Source of the DNA: Adiantum capillus-veneris
Taxonomy: Eukaryota; Streptophyta; Polypodiopsida; Polypodiales; Pteridaceae
Assembly: GCA_014529385.2 (NCBI GenBank)
Contig: CM043953.1
Location: forward strand, 109,374,549 to 109,438,548
Direction: 5' to 3'
Length of the DNA stretch: 64,000 bases
The stretch's first letter is position 1; each line of letters opens with the position of its first letter. Under the pieces are notes generated by a model. It saw only the letters and a program-made list of their open reading frames with translations. It was not told the DNA's origin and ran no database searches. Shown one piece after another: positions 30,732 through 43,155 of this stretch. A program made the translations under genes and the position numbers.

Positions 30732-31549
30732 CCGAGTCCTACAATGTAGATTGGGTCCACCTAGTAGCAACCATAGACACTTGGGGAAACAGGGGGACGA
30801 CCTGGGTAACACCCGAGGGGGATGAAATGCCACTGCTCGTACCCTTAAATATGCTACAAGCAATGCATATAGCTTCTGAGAAGACTCATCCTAATATAAG
30901 GAAGAAAAAATACAAGTGGGTCCCTAAAGCTTCTTTAGCGACCATAGCTAGTGCTAAAAAATAGAAGCCTTGCAAGAAACGTCCCACTCGCCCCAAAAAA
31001 TGTAAGGAAACATGGTGGTGGATCAACAAACAACTATTGAAAGCCCAAGGCTACTATCAAGGAAATGATCAAATCTGGGTATCAAAATGTAGATTGTGTT
31101 CTTACCTGTCACCTGACCCATGTGCGCCCAATCCCGTAGCTCCAAAACAAATTGACAATCCTGGAAAGAAAAAAATCAAAGAATGCTACACACCCGCTCC
31201 AGAGCTAGTTTGGGTACCAAAGAAAGAAAAATTTGTTCCACCTAGCTCAGGAAGGGGGGAGTCCCATGAAGCTTCTAGCTCCTCATGTAATGCATCCATA
31301 GAGGTAAAAGCTTCTCCACAGCCTCCACCTACAATAGTGGACCTCCATAAAGCTCCAAAGGAATCCACACCTCCCAATGTTCAAGAATCACCTGATGAAC
31401 CACTTCAAGTTCGATCCTGGGAGAGTACCTTACCACCCTTGCAACTCGACGAGGCACCTAAGGTAATAGAAAAATACTGGCAAAAATCCTCAACTGGAAT
31501 AATTGGTTTCAAAGGATGACGAGCACATTTCAAAGAGTATGATCTACCC
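30732..31549 (+). pseudogene. E3 region after protease, unidentified
   Basis: Two frames (30653-30964 and 31037-31519) with Lys/Pro-rich composition. The second (GYYQGNDQIWVSKCRLCSYL; later Pro/Ser-rich) is 160 codons. I find no YxDD, RNase H or integrase motif. The coding end just before a polypurine tract suggests the element never carried, or has lost, pol. Confidence 0.45.
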
Positions 31550-31563
31550 AAGGAAGGGGGGAG
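31550..31563 (+). promoter_or_regulatory. E3 polypurine tract (candidate)
   Basis: AAGGAAGGGGGGAG followed at once by TG (31564) at the end of coding sequence, the layout of a plus-strand primer before a 3' LTR. Confidence 0.6.
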
Positions 31564-32817
31564 TGTTTGCTGACAGACATCATTCACTCACTCCCCTCTC
31601 AACCTTCCTCCCTGACCTCTCAATCTCCCAATCTTAGGGAATCTATATACAAAGCCTTATACTCACAAAAAACAAAAATAATAAAGATGAAGAGCAATTA
31701 GCAAACGAGTATGCACAATAAAAGTCAAACATGGACCCAGACCTACACATTCACATCCGATACACTGAAATAGAAACCTATGTCAGAAAACACCTTCGAT
31801 CCTCATCACTCGAGTGATGGAGGGTAGGTAGGATTAGTACGATAGGAGTGTTTCTGTTTTAGAGTTTAGTGATTAGCAAAGTTCTTTCTTCCCACCGATG
31901 TGCCTCAAAAGGTATTCTTTGTGTTTCCTCGTGTATACAGGAACGTGTCGCTGTGGTTAGGATTTGGACCTTCATGGAATCTTTCTCTCATCCACTTCTC
32001 AAATCAAGCGCGATCATCAACACAAACATGTGTTTCTTGTCCATTAGCATGGCCCCTTATCTTTTTTGCATCTATGTTTGTCTGCTTTAATTGTGATTGG
32101 TAGCATAATATCCAGCACATTTGCTTATTATCAAACATTAAATTCAATGTAGCTCTTTGCCATAATAACTGGTCTAGGTTTAAAAATCAAGCATTCCGAC
32201 TAAGCTAGTTTGACCAAGCTAGGTGTTAGAGATCTTCTCTTAATACCATGGGGAATGCCTTCCTAATAATCAATGGTTACTTAGGTTCTTAATATGATTT
32301 AGGCAGCATTGTGTGAAATGTACTAGGGCTTTCTAGTGAGCTTAGTCCCTATTGACCTTTAGCTTAAGTATTATAAAGGGAGGTTATTAATGTGATGAGC
32401 CTAGGAAGGGTAACAATGTTATATGAGCCCCCAAAGTTACAAAATTAAAATGCTGAAAACGTACAAACAAAAAAAATCAAGTGCCACAATGTAAAACCTT
32501 AAGCTGGAAGAGAAATCTCCGCTTGATTTGGTACTTCACTCACATGTATCGCCTATGGTACTAGAGCCCTAGAGGTTCCCAGTGTGGGCGCTTTTCCTTG
32601 AAAAGCAAAAAACCCAAGGCATACAAAATAAGCACACACATCAAAATTGAAACAATCTGAAAAGACTTTGGGGGGTCAAAGAAAAGGAAATAAGTCAGGT
32701 GATGATTTCATGAGCAATTCCTTTTATTGTAGCTTAACTACAGGGTCTTTTAGGTATAGCCTCTAGTCATCCCTCGGACATGAAATACTTGGCTCTCACA
32801 ATTAAACAACTTAATTC
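31564..32817. other. Possible E3 3' LTR start, then unassigned DNA
   Basis: Starts TGTTTGCTGACAGACATC after the polypurine tract, as a 3' LTR would, but by eye it does not match the 5' LTR at 24933-25565. Either the two LTR fragments come from different elements or one end was replaced. No domain, TATA box or closing boundary is seen up to 32817. Confidence 0.4.
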
Positions 32818-32972
32818 CAGCCATTGCGAATCCCTAGTTCACCATGGGAGAGTATACCCATGGATTTTATCTTTGGATTACCCAAGTCTATCCATGGGAA
32901 TACAAGAATATGACAATAGTCGACAGATTTAGCAAGCAAACATACTTTATTCCTGTCAAAAAGACTATTAAG
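32818..32972 (+). pseudogene. Chromovirus integrase fragment (C1 family)
   Basis: The + strand reads [20 protein letters not shown], then after a TGA and a frame change VDRFSKQTYFIPVKKTIK. The same segment occurs in C2 at 10400-10560 (minus strand) with high similarity. Orientation agrees with C1, so it may be the C1 remainder right of E3; it could also be a separate fragment. Sequence on either side is not recognisable as pol. Confidence 0.8.
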
Positions 32973-33241
32973 GTAGGATAACGATAAGGGGTCAACACAA
33001 CCTGATGCAATTTTGACATGACATAATGGAGGAGAGTGTGAGCAATGACCCCTCAAGTATTTATATATTGTTGGGAAGACACAAAGTAATGCAACAAAGG
33101 GGAAATAAAAATTTCTATAGAGATATTTGTGATCGGGTTCCAATCGTGCCAATGTAATGAATTTTGGATGAATTCCACAAAAATGTAACTATTGGATAAA
33201 TTCAAATATTTATTTCAAGTGTATGCTAAGAGTGATCGAAA

Positions 33242-33468
<227 letters not shown>

Positions 33469-36149
33469 TGGTCACAACATTTGACCTGGATAGCATCTAT
33501 GGGGCTCAGATAATGTCCTGAATCACTATTTCTAGCTACAAAATATGACATCCAACCTGTTGCACTCAAACTATTTTTGAGTTGTGGCCCTAGGGGATTT
33601 TTACCTTATGCTTTACATATTAATTTACTACCTTGTGGCTGTGGTTGGCTCTAGCACCTCATCTGAAGGGAGTTGTTGACCATACTCTCAATCACTGTAG
33701 CATCCAATTCTATGAGCTCAAGTGGATAAATTGAGTTGCTGCCTTATGAGAGATTACCTTGTGCTTTACAGCTGCTAGCTTTTTTATGTGGATCACATTG
33801 GTTGAAATTGGAGCTATTTACCATAAATCTAAAACCTTCTAGCATCTTGTTTGGGCTACCTTATGGGTACAACCCCCTAAACTATCCCTTACCTGTTTTT
33901 AGTAAAAACCCACTCTTTGGCCTCTTACCTGGGTGGCTTTCGAGTTGATTGATTTTACTAGGTTTTCACTACTCTGTCGCGGCACTCATACTGCATCATG
34001 ATCCCGCTCTGATTACCTCGCATAATGATGGGTTGCCTGCCATGAATTCTTTGCCTCCCTCTCATTGATGGAGTCTTACTTGGAATACCTCTCACACTCA
34101 TCGATGCTAGGTAGCCGCGACACCACCACAATATGATTACTTTTCGGAGGACTTCCCTGCCTTTTCCACTATAATAGGTGAGGGGTTCTTCCCTTCACTT
34201 AGGCTTGGTTTCCCTTGGCTACTTGAAGACATACGTGGGATTGCGTATGCTCACAGGTTTTTTAATCTAATTATTTAAAAACCATGCTCTGTTATATGAT
34301 TATAAACATGTTTTTTAACCTTTTGGAAGAACTATTCTTTTGGGAATTGTCAAGGAACTGGGTACAGTTTTGACACATTAGCAAAGGGTTTTGTTTGGCT
34401 TCTTGCCTGGTACTGACTGCATACTTACTGTGCTAAAATATGACATCAAATCTATCATGCATATGGCTACTTTTTTGATTTTTTGACACTAATGGTGAGT
34501 ATAAGGCTGAATGCCTGGTGATGGTTATGCATGGTTATTCTGGTCACTGGAATGTGGTATATTGGTTATGCTACCATATTCTGATAGTTGCAGTTGTTTA
34601 TGTTACATTCAAAATTGCAAAAAAAGGGAGTTAATACTTGATGATCTGGCCTGGTCTAACTGAGCTTTGTTGATATTGTAATATGGGGGAGACTGCTTTA
34701 GCTGTAGTACAACTTCTGGTTCTTACCTTGGAACTTTGATTCCATAAAGGGGGATGCTCTATGTCCCTTTTGGTTGCTGAAGGCAAAGAGATAATGTGTT
34801 TTACTACTGATATATGCTGGCATTATTACAACTACTGCAGTAGGACTTGTGAAACTACATGCTCACTGATGACTTGAAGCACAAAATATGTTTTTTCTGT
34901 AACTTACATGGTGTGCTTGTTTGATTTGATTTACCTACAACCAAGGACTGGTTACTGGTTGGCATTGGTTATTTGGCTAAGATCTGACCATTTTCATGCA
35001 TAAAATATTCTAATTCATCTTGCTCTTAGGGGTACTGCCTTAAAATGTATGCAGACTTTATACATACATACTCTAGTTGACATGAATTCTGAACGACACT
35101 GATTTGGTTTTTTTGGCATTTTTTTCTTAAAACATGGTGGCATTACTGGTTTTTAACATGGAAACTTATCATGGAAACTGTTGAAAATTTGATGTTTCTT
35201 TACATTAAATTTGATACTCGACTTACAAAACTTCTAAACTTTACCTGATACTTGGTTATCTAGCATAAATCTGGTTCCTCACTTACATCTAGTGATGATG
35301 CTAACATAAAATAAATTCTAGTTTTTTATTGCTTGCTCTGGCTTAATGGAACCTTCTGGATGCCAGGCTTTGCTCTGGTCTAGGTTTGATAAAACTGTGC
35401 TGGGAAAACTTGGAGATTTAACCCAACTGCTACTGTGGATTATTCCATTTTCGATACTTAAGTTTATGCTATTGGATAAACATGCCTATTATGATTTGGT
35501 GGGATTAGTGATTTACATTACACTCTTTTGGTTTTTACCGAGTCTCGGGATAGGGCTTGCTTGGTCAAAAGATAATCCTAGGTGTTTCTAGCTTTGAAGG
35601 GCTTGACATCGAAATACAGTTTAAGGATGAAATTACTTAACTAATCTTTGTTTGCAAGCTTTTTACATTCAATAATATGGATTAATTGAAAAATTTTACA
35701 TTAATAGATATTATATAATGAGAAGCTAAATGTTTGTGTAACTCTAGCAAAAACATGATGGAGACTTTAAATATGCAGGACAGTAGCTAGTCTAAACTTC
35801 TTTAAGTTTGACATGGATAACAATTGATAGATTCCTTGAAGCTTTCCATACGTAGCCAAGTCTAACATATCCGTTGTCTTGACTATATGGATGCATGTGA
35901 GAATTCTATCTTGGCTTAAAGAGGTTTTGCTTGCTGCACTCCGACTTTGGTAACATTTACTGATGCAATTGGGATAGTTTTTGATACCTTTGTACAAATT
36001 CCTTTGGAATGATACTTCATTCTTATTATATTGTATAGTTATGATTCAAAGACTAATTTGTTTCTGTACTTATCTTTGCCTTGACATCTTTAGCCAGTCG
36101 TCTTTTTGAACATCTTGTTCATTGGTGTGTTATTATTTAAATTTAACAG

Positions 36150-36150
<1 letters not shown>
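33469..36150. other. Unassigned AT-rich DNA
   Basis: No domain, no long frame (best is 81 codons at 35346) and no inverted or tandem repeat that I can see. Many stops in all frames. It could be an old LTR or intergenic DNA. Confidence 0.5.

Positions 36151-36201
<51 letters not shown>
36151..36201. repeat. (CA)n microsatellite
   Basis: About 25 perfect CA units. Confidence 0.97.
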
Positions 36202-36202
<1 letters not shown>

Positions 36203-37159
36203 ATAGGCACGTCCTTGACAAGTACAAAGAATCATTTTAATGTATATAATTAACATCATGAAGCGTATTTGCAAGTAAAAATTCAAAGGCACTCAAGGGG
36301 CTTCAATACAATTGTTGCAAATATGGGATTGAAATGTCCTCTAGGTAGAAATCATGTTGATGCCCTTCAAATGAGGGTGGGGAGAGAGTTGTGCCAGGTG
36401 GATTAAGCAAACCCTTATGTAGTGTGTCATCTATCAATATAGTGCTATCAACATCAAAGGGCACTTGGATTTGGAAAAAGAATTGTCAAACGGGTGTATA
36501 TGCGCGAGTAAATATCAAGTTTTGTAGGATGCAAGTGGCTCTCGATGGCAACACGATTTCTACAAAAAATTAAATTGTAATCTCTAAATTTTGGCTTTGT
36601 TACAAACTATGGCAACAAGGGGGTTGAGGTTTTGGAGCAATGAAGACCAAATTGCAACCCTAAACCTTGGAAGAAGAAAATTGAAAAATTCCTTGGTGCC
36701 TAGTCAAACAATGACCTTGTGATTTCCTATCTAGAAAGTGCACAACTCCATGTAGACTACACCACGTACATATGGCTCCGGTGCAACAACAACAATGCAT
36801 TGATGTCTAAAATAATACATCTCTACAAACATTGTGTGGAACATAACAGTAGTTAGAAATTGGGATGACTCTTTTATATTCTTGCATTGGATATTAGCAA
36901 AACAACCATGTCTACTTTTAGCAAGGGTCCATACTCGGTTTGATTATTGTTGAGGTTGTCCTGTCTAGTGTCGATGTTATCAAAGTTCTCCTCCTCAGAA
37001 CCTTGTGCTTTTGCATCGCAAGACTCTCATGTTTCCATCACAAAGGTGTTGAATTCTACAATGGCATGGTCTACTTGAGACTTAGGCACTGTTGTAGCAT
37101 GAGTAGGTTGAGTCTCTTCTATTTGAATGGGGGAGGACTTTGGTTAAGTATTCGGAGTA
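36202..37159. other. Unassigned DNA
   Basis: Short frames only (36391-36573 and 36940-37266, +). No domain recognised. Confidence 0.5.
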
Positions 37160-37350
37160 TCAAGGTGCATCTCTTCCTGAGCCCCTCCCTCTGCATGGTG
37201 AGAATCTTCCTCCTCAACCCCTCCCTCTGCATGGTCTTCTCCTTCTTAGCCCGTCCCTCTGCATGATGCATCTCTTCCTCCTCAACCCCTCGCTTTGAAT
37301 GATCTTTCTTTCTCCTCATCCCCTACCTATGCTTGGTCTTTCTCCTCCTC
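37160..37350 (-). repeat. Coding-phase minisatellite, 32-36 bp unit, five copies
   Basis: The + strand unit is CCTCCTCAACCCCTCCCTCTGCATGGT with variable spacers. The ctgcatg-like landmark recurs at about 37191, 37227, 37259, 37293 and 37327. On the minus strand the unit reads as a charged repeat (EKTMQREGLRRK; KILTMQREGLRKR) open through 37119-37319. Unit lengths of 33 and 36 keep the frame, 32 and 34 do not. Confidence 0.7.
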
Positions 37351-38409
37351 TTCCTCTTGTGCCTTTTCAAGGACATAGTCTCTTGAAGAGGGCTCAGGGA
37401 GGTCCACTGGCTTAGGTCACTCACCAGTCATTGTCATCTCCATTGCATGATCATCTAGAAAGCTATCTTTTGCATCCAAAATTTAAGGATTTCAGATAAA
37501 TTGTAGATACCGGATAAGTGTAGCATGATATATTGTAAGGTGTATTTCTCCAATGCACTTTGCAAATTGAAAAAAAGTTTTTCTTAGTCCTTCAAGCTAT
37601 ACAACCACTAAGTTATTATAATGCATTGCAAAATGGCTACCTTTGACATGAATGGCTTTAATGCAAAGAGGCTCTGTAGTAATGTTTTCCTTGTAAAGTT
37701 CATAATTGCCACATAGCTTCCCATATGCATGAAATAATTTCTTTATACAACTGCAAACAAACAAATTAGTTGGTCAAGTACAACAATCATTATATGTAGA
37801 CCTAAACCCATAAAATTTTAAAATTTGAGCACTCATAGCCTTAATTCTAGATGGGTTACTTGAATTGAGTTGAGAGTCCATACCATTGGCTTGTCAAGGT
37901 CAATGCATAAGAGGCTCCAGTGATTGTTGCTCTCATATGGAAAAACAATTGTTGCTACTTGGAGCAGCATAGAGCAGTGAGAAAACCATCTCTCTAATGT
38001 ACCCTAAGGGGTATTGTTCATATGTATAAGCACTTACATAGTGGATCCAAAATAACTATTTTGGTATGGCTTTGCTAAGATAGTTGGCTCTTTATCAAAC
38101 TACAAACATTTAATGCAAGTTATTCTCCAATCCAAAACCAAAAGCTAAGTATGTTAAAGTGGGGCTTACTTAAGGCATATATAAACAATAGAATGGTTAT
38201 TTGTGCATTTGAATCTTGAAATATATTAATATTGATGGCATTGATAGCTAATCGCTTTGATCCATCTACTAATGGTATGTTTGCTAGGAGTCCTTATTCC
38301 ATTGAGGAAAAAATTTCATTGTTTCTCTCATCTATCTCATTGGTAACTATGTTGTAATTTTTCTTCTTTCCTTCTACAACAACTATGACCTTTGCTTTCT
38401 CCCTTAGTT
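37351..38409. other. Unassigned DNA, possibly introns of a minus-strand gene relic
   Basis: AT-rich and without long frames. It lies between the charged minisatellite and the relic at 38410-38883, both on the minus strand, so it could be intronic. No clear splice pair could be fixed. Confidence 0.3.
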
Positions 38410-38883
38410 TCATGGCTGCCTCTGCATGATGAGTTTCCTATGCTTAGCTTTGGTCCTACAATTACCTTCATGGGTGACCTCTAGAATTTTGACCTCTAGT
38501 TGTTGCACTGTTGGAGGTATGAGCAAAATTTTGTCAATGAACTCATTGGGCACCATGAGTTTATCATACCTCCACCTAACTCTCCTAGGGGTTTTGTTGT
38601 CCTTGTCCATAATGGTCAACCGGTGTGCATATGCAAACACAATAGTAATGTCATTGAAATACTCCTATAGAAAGCCTTGTGCTACCTCTAGAAGGACCAA
38701 GAGAGCAACAACCTTCCACCTCATTGTGCCTACGCATGTCTCTTCACAAATTGGCATGACCAGCCTTTGACATCGTAGCTTGGGTACACATAGCTCGATG
38801 CATTTTTTAGATTTTTTAATCTCCTTGAACAGCCTCAAGCTTCTTTGTATCTTTCTCATTCTTGGTCCCTTTAGAATCTTCAT
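38410..38883 (-). pseudogene. Unidentified protein relic, minus strand
   Basis: Two frames form a continuous protein with one stop between them: 38883-38665 (CVPKLRCQRLVMPICEETCV; MRWKVVALLVLLEVAQGFL) and 38640-38410 (VFAYAHRLTIMDKDNKTP; YDKLMVPNEFIDKILLIPP). Amino-acid composition is protein-like, with a hydrophobic segment after a Cys/Lys-rich part. I do not recognise the family. Upstream (39004-38816) a Lys/Gln-rich frame overlaps in another phase. It may be part of a transposon-borne protein together with the minisatellite at 37.2 kb. Confidence 0.35.
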
Positions 38884-39019
38884 TGGCTTTCAAAGCTTCT
38901 TCTTCTTGCTGGCCGACTTGCCGCCTTCTGTGGTAGCTAAATCCAGCCCTTTGCGTGCCTTCCTGGCAGTTACCTTGGTTCTTGCCATTATCTTGAAACA
39001 TCAACCCATACTAACAATT

Positions 39020-39060
<41 letters not shown>

Positions 39061-39168
39061 TCTCTCTCTCTCTCTTTGGGTTTTTCACTCTTAGGGATGG
39101 AACACATTGTCGCTTGCTATTGATGGATCAATGAACTCTCTCTCTCTTGCTATTGTGATAGAGCACTA

Positions 39169-39213
<45 letters not shown>
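39020..39213. repeat. (CT)n tracts and a (CT)n(AT)n tract
   Basis: CT runs at about 39022-39076 and 39172-39188, the second passing into (AT)n to 39213. Confidence 0.95.
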
Positions 39214-39272
39214 GGCACATAACAACTTCCAATGAATTGAGAATGCTTGTGCCAAAAGGAGATGATAAGTGA

Positions 39273-39650
39273 TTGAGTGGCAGTTATATACCTGACAACC
39301 ATAGTGTCAAATGCAAATTTGTAGCATATGCCATCAACCTCTTTCGCATACCATTCTTGATCGATAAGCTTATCATAGAAGGAAGGACCAAGGGGTTTAT
39401 AGACAAACATAGTCTTAGCGACATGTACATGACAGGAGTGAAAAAGCTCAACAAATATACTAATAGGAAAGAATTTGCAAGCTTTACCAATTTGGTGGAT
39501 ATAGAGTTTCAAAGAGACCTTTGTACATCCCCATATAGCTTACTCTACGATGACTCACGCAATGTTGTGTCCGAATTGACCAATCCAAGGAGTTCTAATT
39601 GGTTGGTAGAGGAACCTTCACCAATGTTCCTTTTTTATTCCTTTGTTTGA
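39273..39650 (+). CDS. Unidentified open reading frame (125 codons)
   Basis: The frame reads MSGSYIPDNHSVKCKFVAYA ... FASFTNLVDIEFQRDLCTSP with ordinary composition. The opposite strand is also open here (39150-39512), and I cannot decide which, if either, is coding. No domain is recognised. It may be an exon of a decayed gene or chance. Confidence 0.2.
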   Translation: MSGSYIPDNHSVKCKFVAYAINLFRIPFLIDKLIIEGRTKGFIDKHSLSDMYMTGVKKLNKYTNRKEFASFTNLVDIEFQRDLCTSPYSLLYDDSRNVVSELTNPRSSNWLVEEPSPMFLFYSFV

Positions 39651-39883
39651 GGTGATGGAAATGGTCATTGAAGAATATGCCTTCATTTGCAAGGATCTTG
39701 CTAGTTCTTCTTGCGTACTGTAGTATACCAATGTGAGCATGGGTTACAAAGATGAGGCCTATAATACACTCCACTGGCTTTCATTCCTCATATGAGAAAG
39801 GATGAACATCTATAAGTTGGCCTTCTTGGTAGACTCATGGCGAGGTTAGTTGGGGAGTGAGTAGAGCAACCTCTAGACCTTTG

Positions 39884-41170
39884 TAAGATCCCCAATTTTC
39901 GGTTCTCTTTTAAAATTAAGAAAAATAGGTTCCAATGTCCATTTCTTAAGTTTTTGGTTTAGAATGGCTGTTCATCAATGTTGTGAGCTTTTAAAATGAA
40001 AAACAAAGTTGTTTGCATATTCCAAAAGGTTAAACGACATTTGGTTTAGTTTTGAAAAAAAATGTTTTTTTTCAACTTTTTCTTGCTTTTTTTTGGGTGA
40101 AAAGTAGGGCCGACCGTTAATCTACGAGTTTCAAAGATGTTAGGGTTCAATTTTGTAAAGAAAATGCTTTTTGAATGTCGTTCATGCTATTTTTAACTTT
40201 TCATGCTTTTCGATGAGAAGCGAGTCCGTCTTATTGTTTGGGTGGACAAGGGGAAGTCGTGATTCAATTTTAAAAACAATTGCTTTTTAAAAAATACGTT
40301 TTAGCTCTTTTTAGTTTTTTGTGCTGTTTGACATTTTTGAAAAGCAATGTGCTTTCTAAAATGACCTAAACTTAAAATTGTTAATTTTAGTCACTATTTG
40401 AGTGAAAAAAGACCATACAGTGAAGAAACGAAATTAGATGGGAATTATTTTTATACAAAAATGGCATCGCAAATATGTCGAGGCAATACAAGAAAGTCAA
40501 ATTTACATTGGAGTATCGTAGTGTAGCTTGGTTCAGTCACACGGTCATATTAGATGCCACGGGATACCATTTTAATTAATCAATATGTAACAAAAAGTTG
40601 AATGGAAGGGGTGAGAGTTGACTTCCAAAGGCAGTGCCTTGTTTCTAGAAAAGACTCCCAAAAGCTACATCTAATCCTGGCAAGAGAGGGGGTGCTACTT
40701 GCTGGCTTGAAACACTTTTTGGCATGGTAGAATTAGCATATAAGTAGCAGTTCTACTCAATTTTTAGTGTCGAGCTAGTTGCGTATATTAACACAAGACT
40801 ACATGTATGTATTATATGGAGTGGTGCAAGCTCTCCATCACCATATCCATAAGAACTTCTTTCTCGGTTGCAAGAAGAAGAAGAAGAACACACATACACA
40901 CACTCTCTACTTGATTACTATCTTCTCTCCTCTTTTCATTGTGTACGCAATCTCCATCAACTTCATGGTGAAAACCTTTATGTAGCTCTTATCATTGTTC
41001 TCTTGTGGCAAAGCAAGAAGCCTTTCAACTATTGATAATCACTTATTGTTTATGGTAAGCATCTCTAAACTCCATAGACATCATCTATTTCTCTCTCTAC
41101 TTTGTTTATGAGAAACTACCCTTTGGATGGTTGCTTTTTTGTATACGTAGGCATATATGGGATTTTTTTT
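39884..41170 (+). other. Unassigned DNA with a promoter-like TATA region
   Basis: A possible LTR-like start (TGTAAGATCCCCAATTTTCGG, 39884), T-rich repeats of CTTTTTCTTGCTTTTT type (40060-40350), then CATATAAGTAGCAG at about 40737 followed by a CT-rich stretch. This resembles an LTR with a TATA box, but no second copy, primer site or closing CA was found. Low confidence. Confidence 0.25.
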
Positions 41171-41849
41171 TTTGGGAGGGTAGTTAAACTTTGAAATTGA
41201 ACACAAAAAGTGCCGTCGAGGTTGGAGCCTGGGTCCTTACTCGCCGATGGATTCATAGTCTAGTGGTCAAGGTGACATATATGGGCTTGCTAGATGTATA
41301 CATGAATGTTACATGCTTGTTTCATCATGTTTACATGGTGATATATACAAATAGTGTGTTTATGACCACGTAGGTGCATAAAAAGAGCTTTTTGTTCACA
41401 TCACGTAGGCAGTAGGGACACTATTTTGGTCGTATCTCCTATACCGCTATGAATCAAGTAGAAACTTTTGAACTAAAGATTAAACACTTCCTTAGAACAT
41501 TTTCTCTCCATGTGAAAATTTTTGCACGAGTATTATAGATTGGAGAACCATTGCACAATTAATATAGATTGGAGAACCACTATATAGATTCATGGGATAA
41601 AGAAACCCACTTAGAAAAATAAAAACCTTGATTAAACTTGCTAATAAATGCATTTAGGTTTCTAATATCACTTTGTGAGTGTGAGTTATTAGCTTTCCTT
41701 GTACGAGATCACCTATACGTGTAGGGACGCTACCTAAGGGAGTGTCATATGAGTTGTGAGTTTGATGAGTGGTTCATATATGTTTTATGGATTTTTTTGG
41801 TGACTTAAATTCAAGTTTTTGATGTCCATCAAATTATATGTGGGTATAT
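41171..41849. other. Unassigned DNA
   Basis: Contains an isolated A-box-like TAGTCTAGTGG at about 41256 with no B box downstream. Nothing else is recognised. Confidence 0.45.
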
Positions 41850-42297
41850 GGTTAGTCAACCCTCATGACTAAGTAACACCTATATTTAATGCGGGGCCAA
41901 GTAATGGGATCGACGACACGAAAGTTCACGCACGAAGATCGAAAAGATTGTAGCCGTAGATGTTTGCTTAAAAACTAAACCTGGACATGCACTAAACTTG
42001 GACTACTCAAAAACTAAACCTGGACAGGCGCTAAACCTGGACAATGTGGCAAATGCGTCCCGAACTCACAATATTATAGTGTCAAAATGGTTTGGGATAC
42101 ACAATGAGCGCGCGGGTGAGGTGGTTAGCTCGTTTGACCCTAAACACGGACCCCCGAGGTCCCAGGTTCAAATCATGCTAGTGTGCCTCGTTTTTCATGC
42201 TGGCCAGGTTTAGTGTGCCTCGAGATTCCGTCCCGAGCCTCGACTGTTGATCCCATTACTTTACGTAGGTGTTACTTAGTGTCGAGGTTAGTCAACC
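41850..42297. mobile_element. Small inverted-repeat element carrying a tRNA-like segment
   Basis: The ends are inverted copies: left GACTAAGTAACACCTATATTT ... AAGTAATGGGATCGAC (41874-41914) and right GTTGATCCCATTACTTTACG ... TAGGTGTTACTTAGTG (42246-42281). Outside them GGTTAGTCAACCC stands on both sides in the same orientation (about 41851 and 42284); this sequence is itself nearly palindromic. Length is about 0.45 kb. The inner part has three near copies of AAACCTGGACATGCACTAAAC. The right end reads CACTAAGTAACACC, so a CACTA-like miniature element is possible, but no matching 3-bp duplication is seen. Confidence 0.55.
42106..42182 (+). repeat. tRNA-derived (SINE-like) segment
   Basis: A-box-like GGGTGAGGTGGTTAGCTCG (42113-42131) and B-box GGTTCAAATCA (42165-42175) at tRNA spacing, with GGTCCCAGGTTC before the B box. 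The acceptor stem does not pair, so it is not a working tRNA gene. It could act as an internal RNA polymerase III promoter of a SINE. Confidence 0.6.
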
Positions 42298-43155
42298 CAA
42301 ACCGTGTGGGCAATTATGTAAAGTGGCTTTCCTTTTGTGTCATAGTGAGTTGCACAAGTCTCATATGGGAGAAGTGATGTGATAAGGTGTTATTTTATGT
42401 TATGGGGTTGAGCTTGATGCATTGATCAAATACTCTCGTTTGCATGGCAAGCATGCATTCAAAAAAAGAAAAAAATTGTTCTTTTCATATATGTTATGGC
42501 ATATGCTTGACCAAAGTGGTGGGGTTGTTTTGAATCATGATTAGATTGATGTGCTGATGTCAAATTATGTGTGGAACCTCATGAATGTATATGAATGTCT
42601 CATGTGCATGCGTGTACTACTTTCCACACTTCTAGGTCAAAACTAGCTCTATGTGCAAGGAGAGTGAGGTGCCGTCATAATATATCACTTATGCATGGTT
42701 AAACATTATCCAAAAATGGGATTTTGAGGTTGTATTTAGTTAATGGTTAGACTCCATTTTACACAAAAGTTCATTATTTAAGGGCTTGGTGTGCTACCTT
42801 GAGTTGGTTGCAGTGTGTATAGTCAAAATTCCAAGTGTGGGAGTTGTTCAAAAAGGGATATGGTTTATGGTTAAGGGTTGAGATCCCTCATGGATTACAA
42901 TTGTGACTTTGATTGTGGAAGTCAGTGTGGCTCTTGGATCATTCTTTTTGGTCATGGCTGTGCTATCAAGATGTTGTTGAAATTTATACAACCATGTTAT
43001 GTGCTAAAGTGGTCTTGCACGTTGGATTTGCATCCCTTGAATAGAGTGCTCACCCATGTGATGGAATTGGATTATGGTTCATTATCTTGGATGGGATTAT
43101 AAAGTGGTTTTGATGGTTTATGGTAGATGTGGAAGGGTAGAGACCTTGTTTGTGT
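42298..43155. other. Unassigned DNA
   Basis: GT-rich with short frames only (42878-43102). No domain. Confidence 0.5.

Noticed and set aside
41256-41266. tRNA or SINE A box (TAGTCTAGTGG)
   Set aside because: No B box at the required distance downstream.
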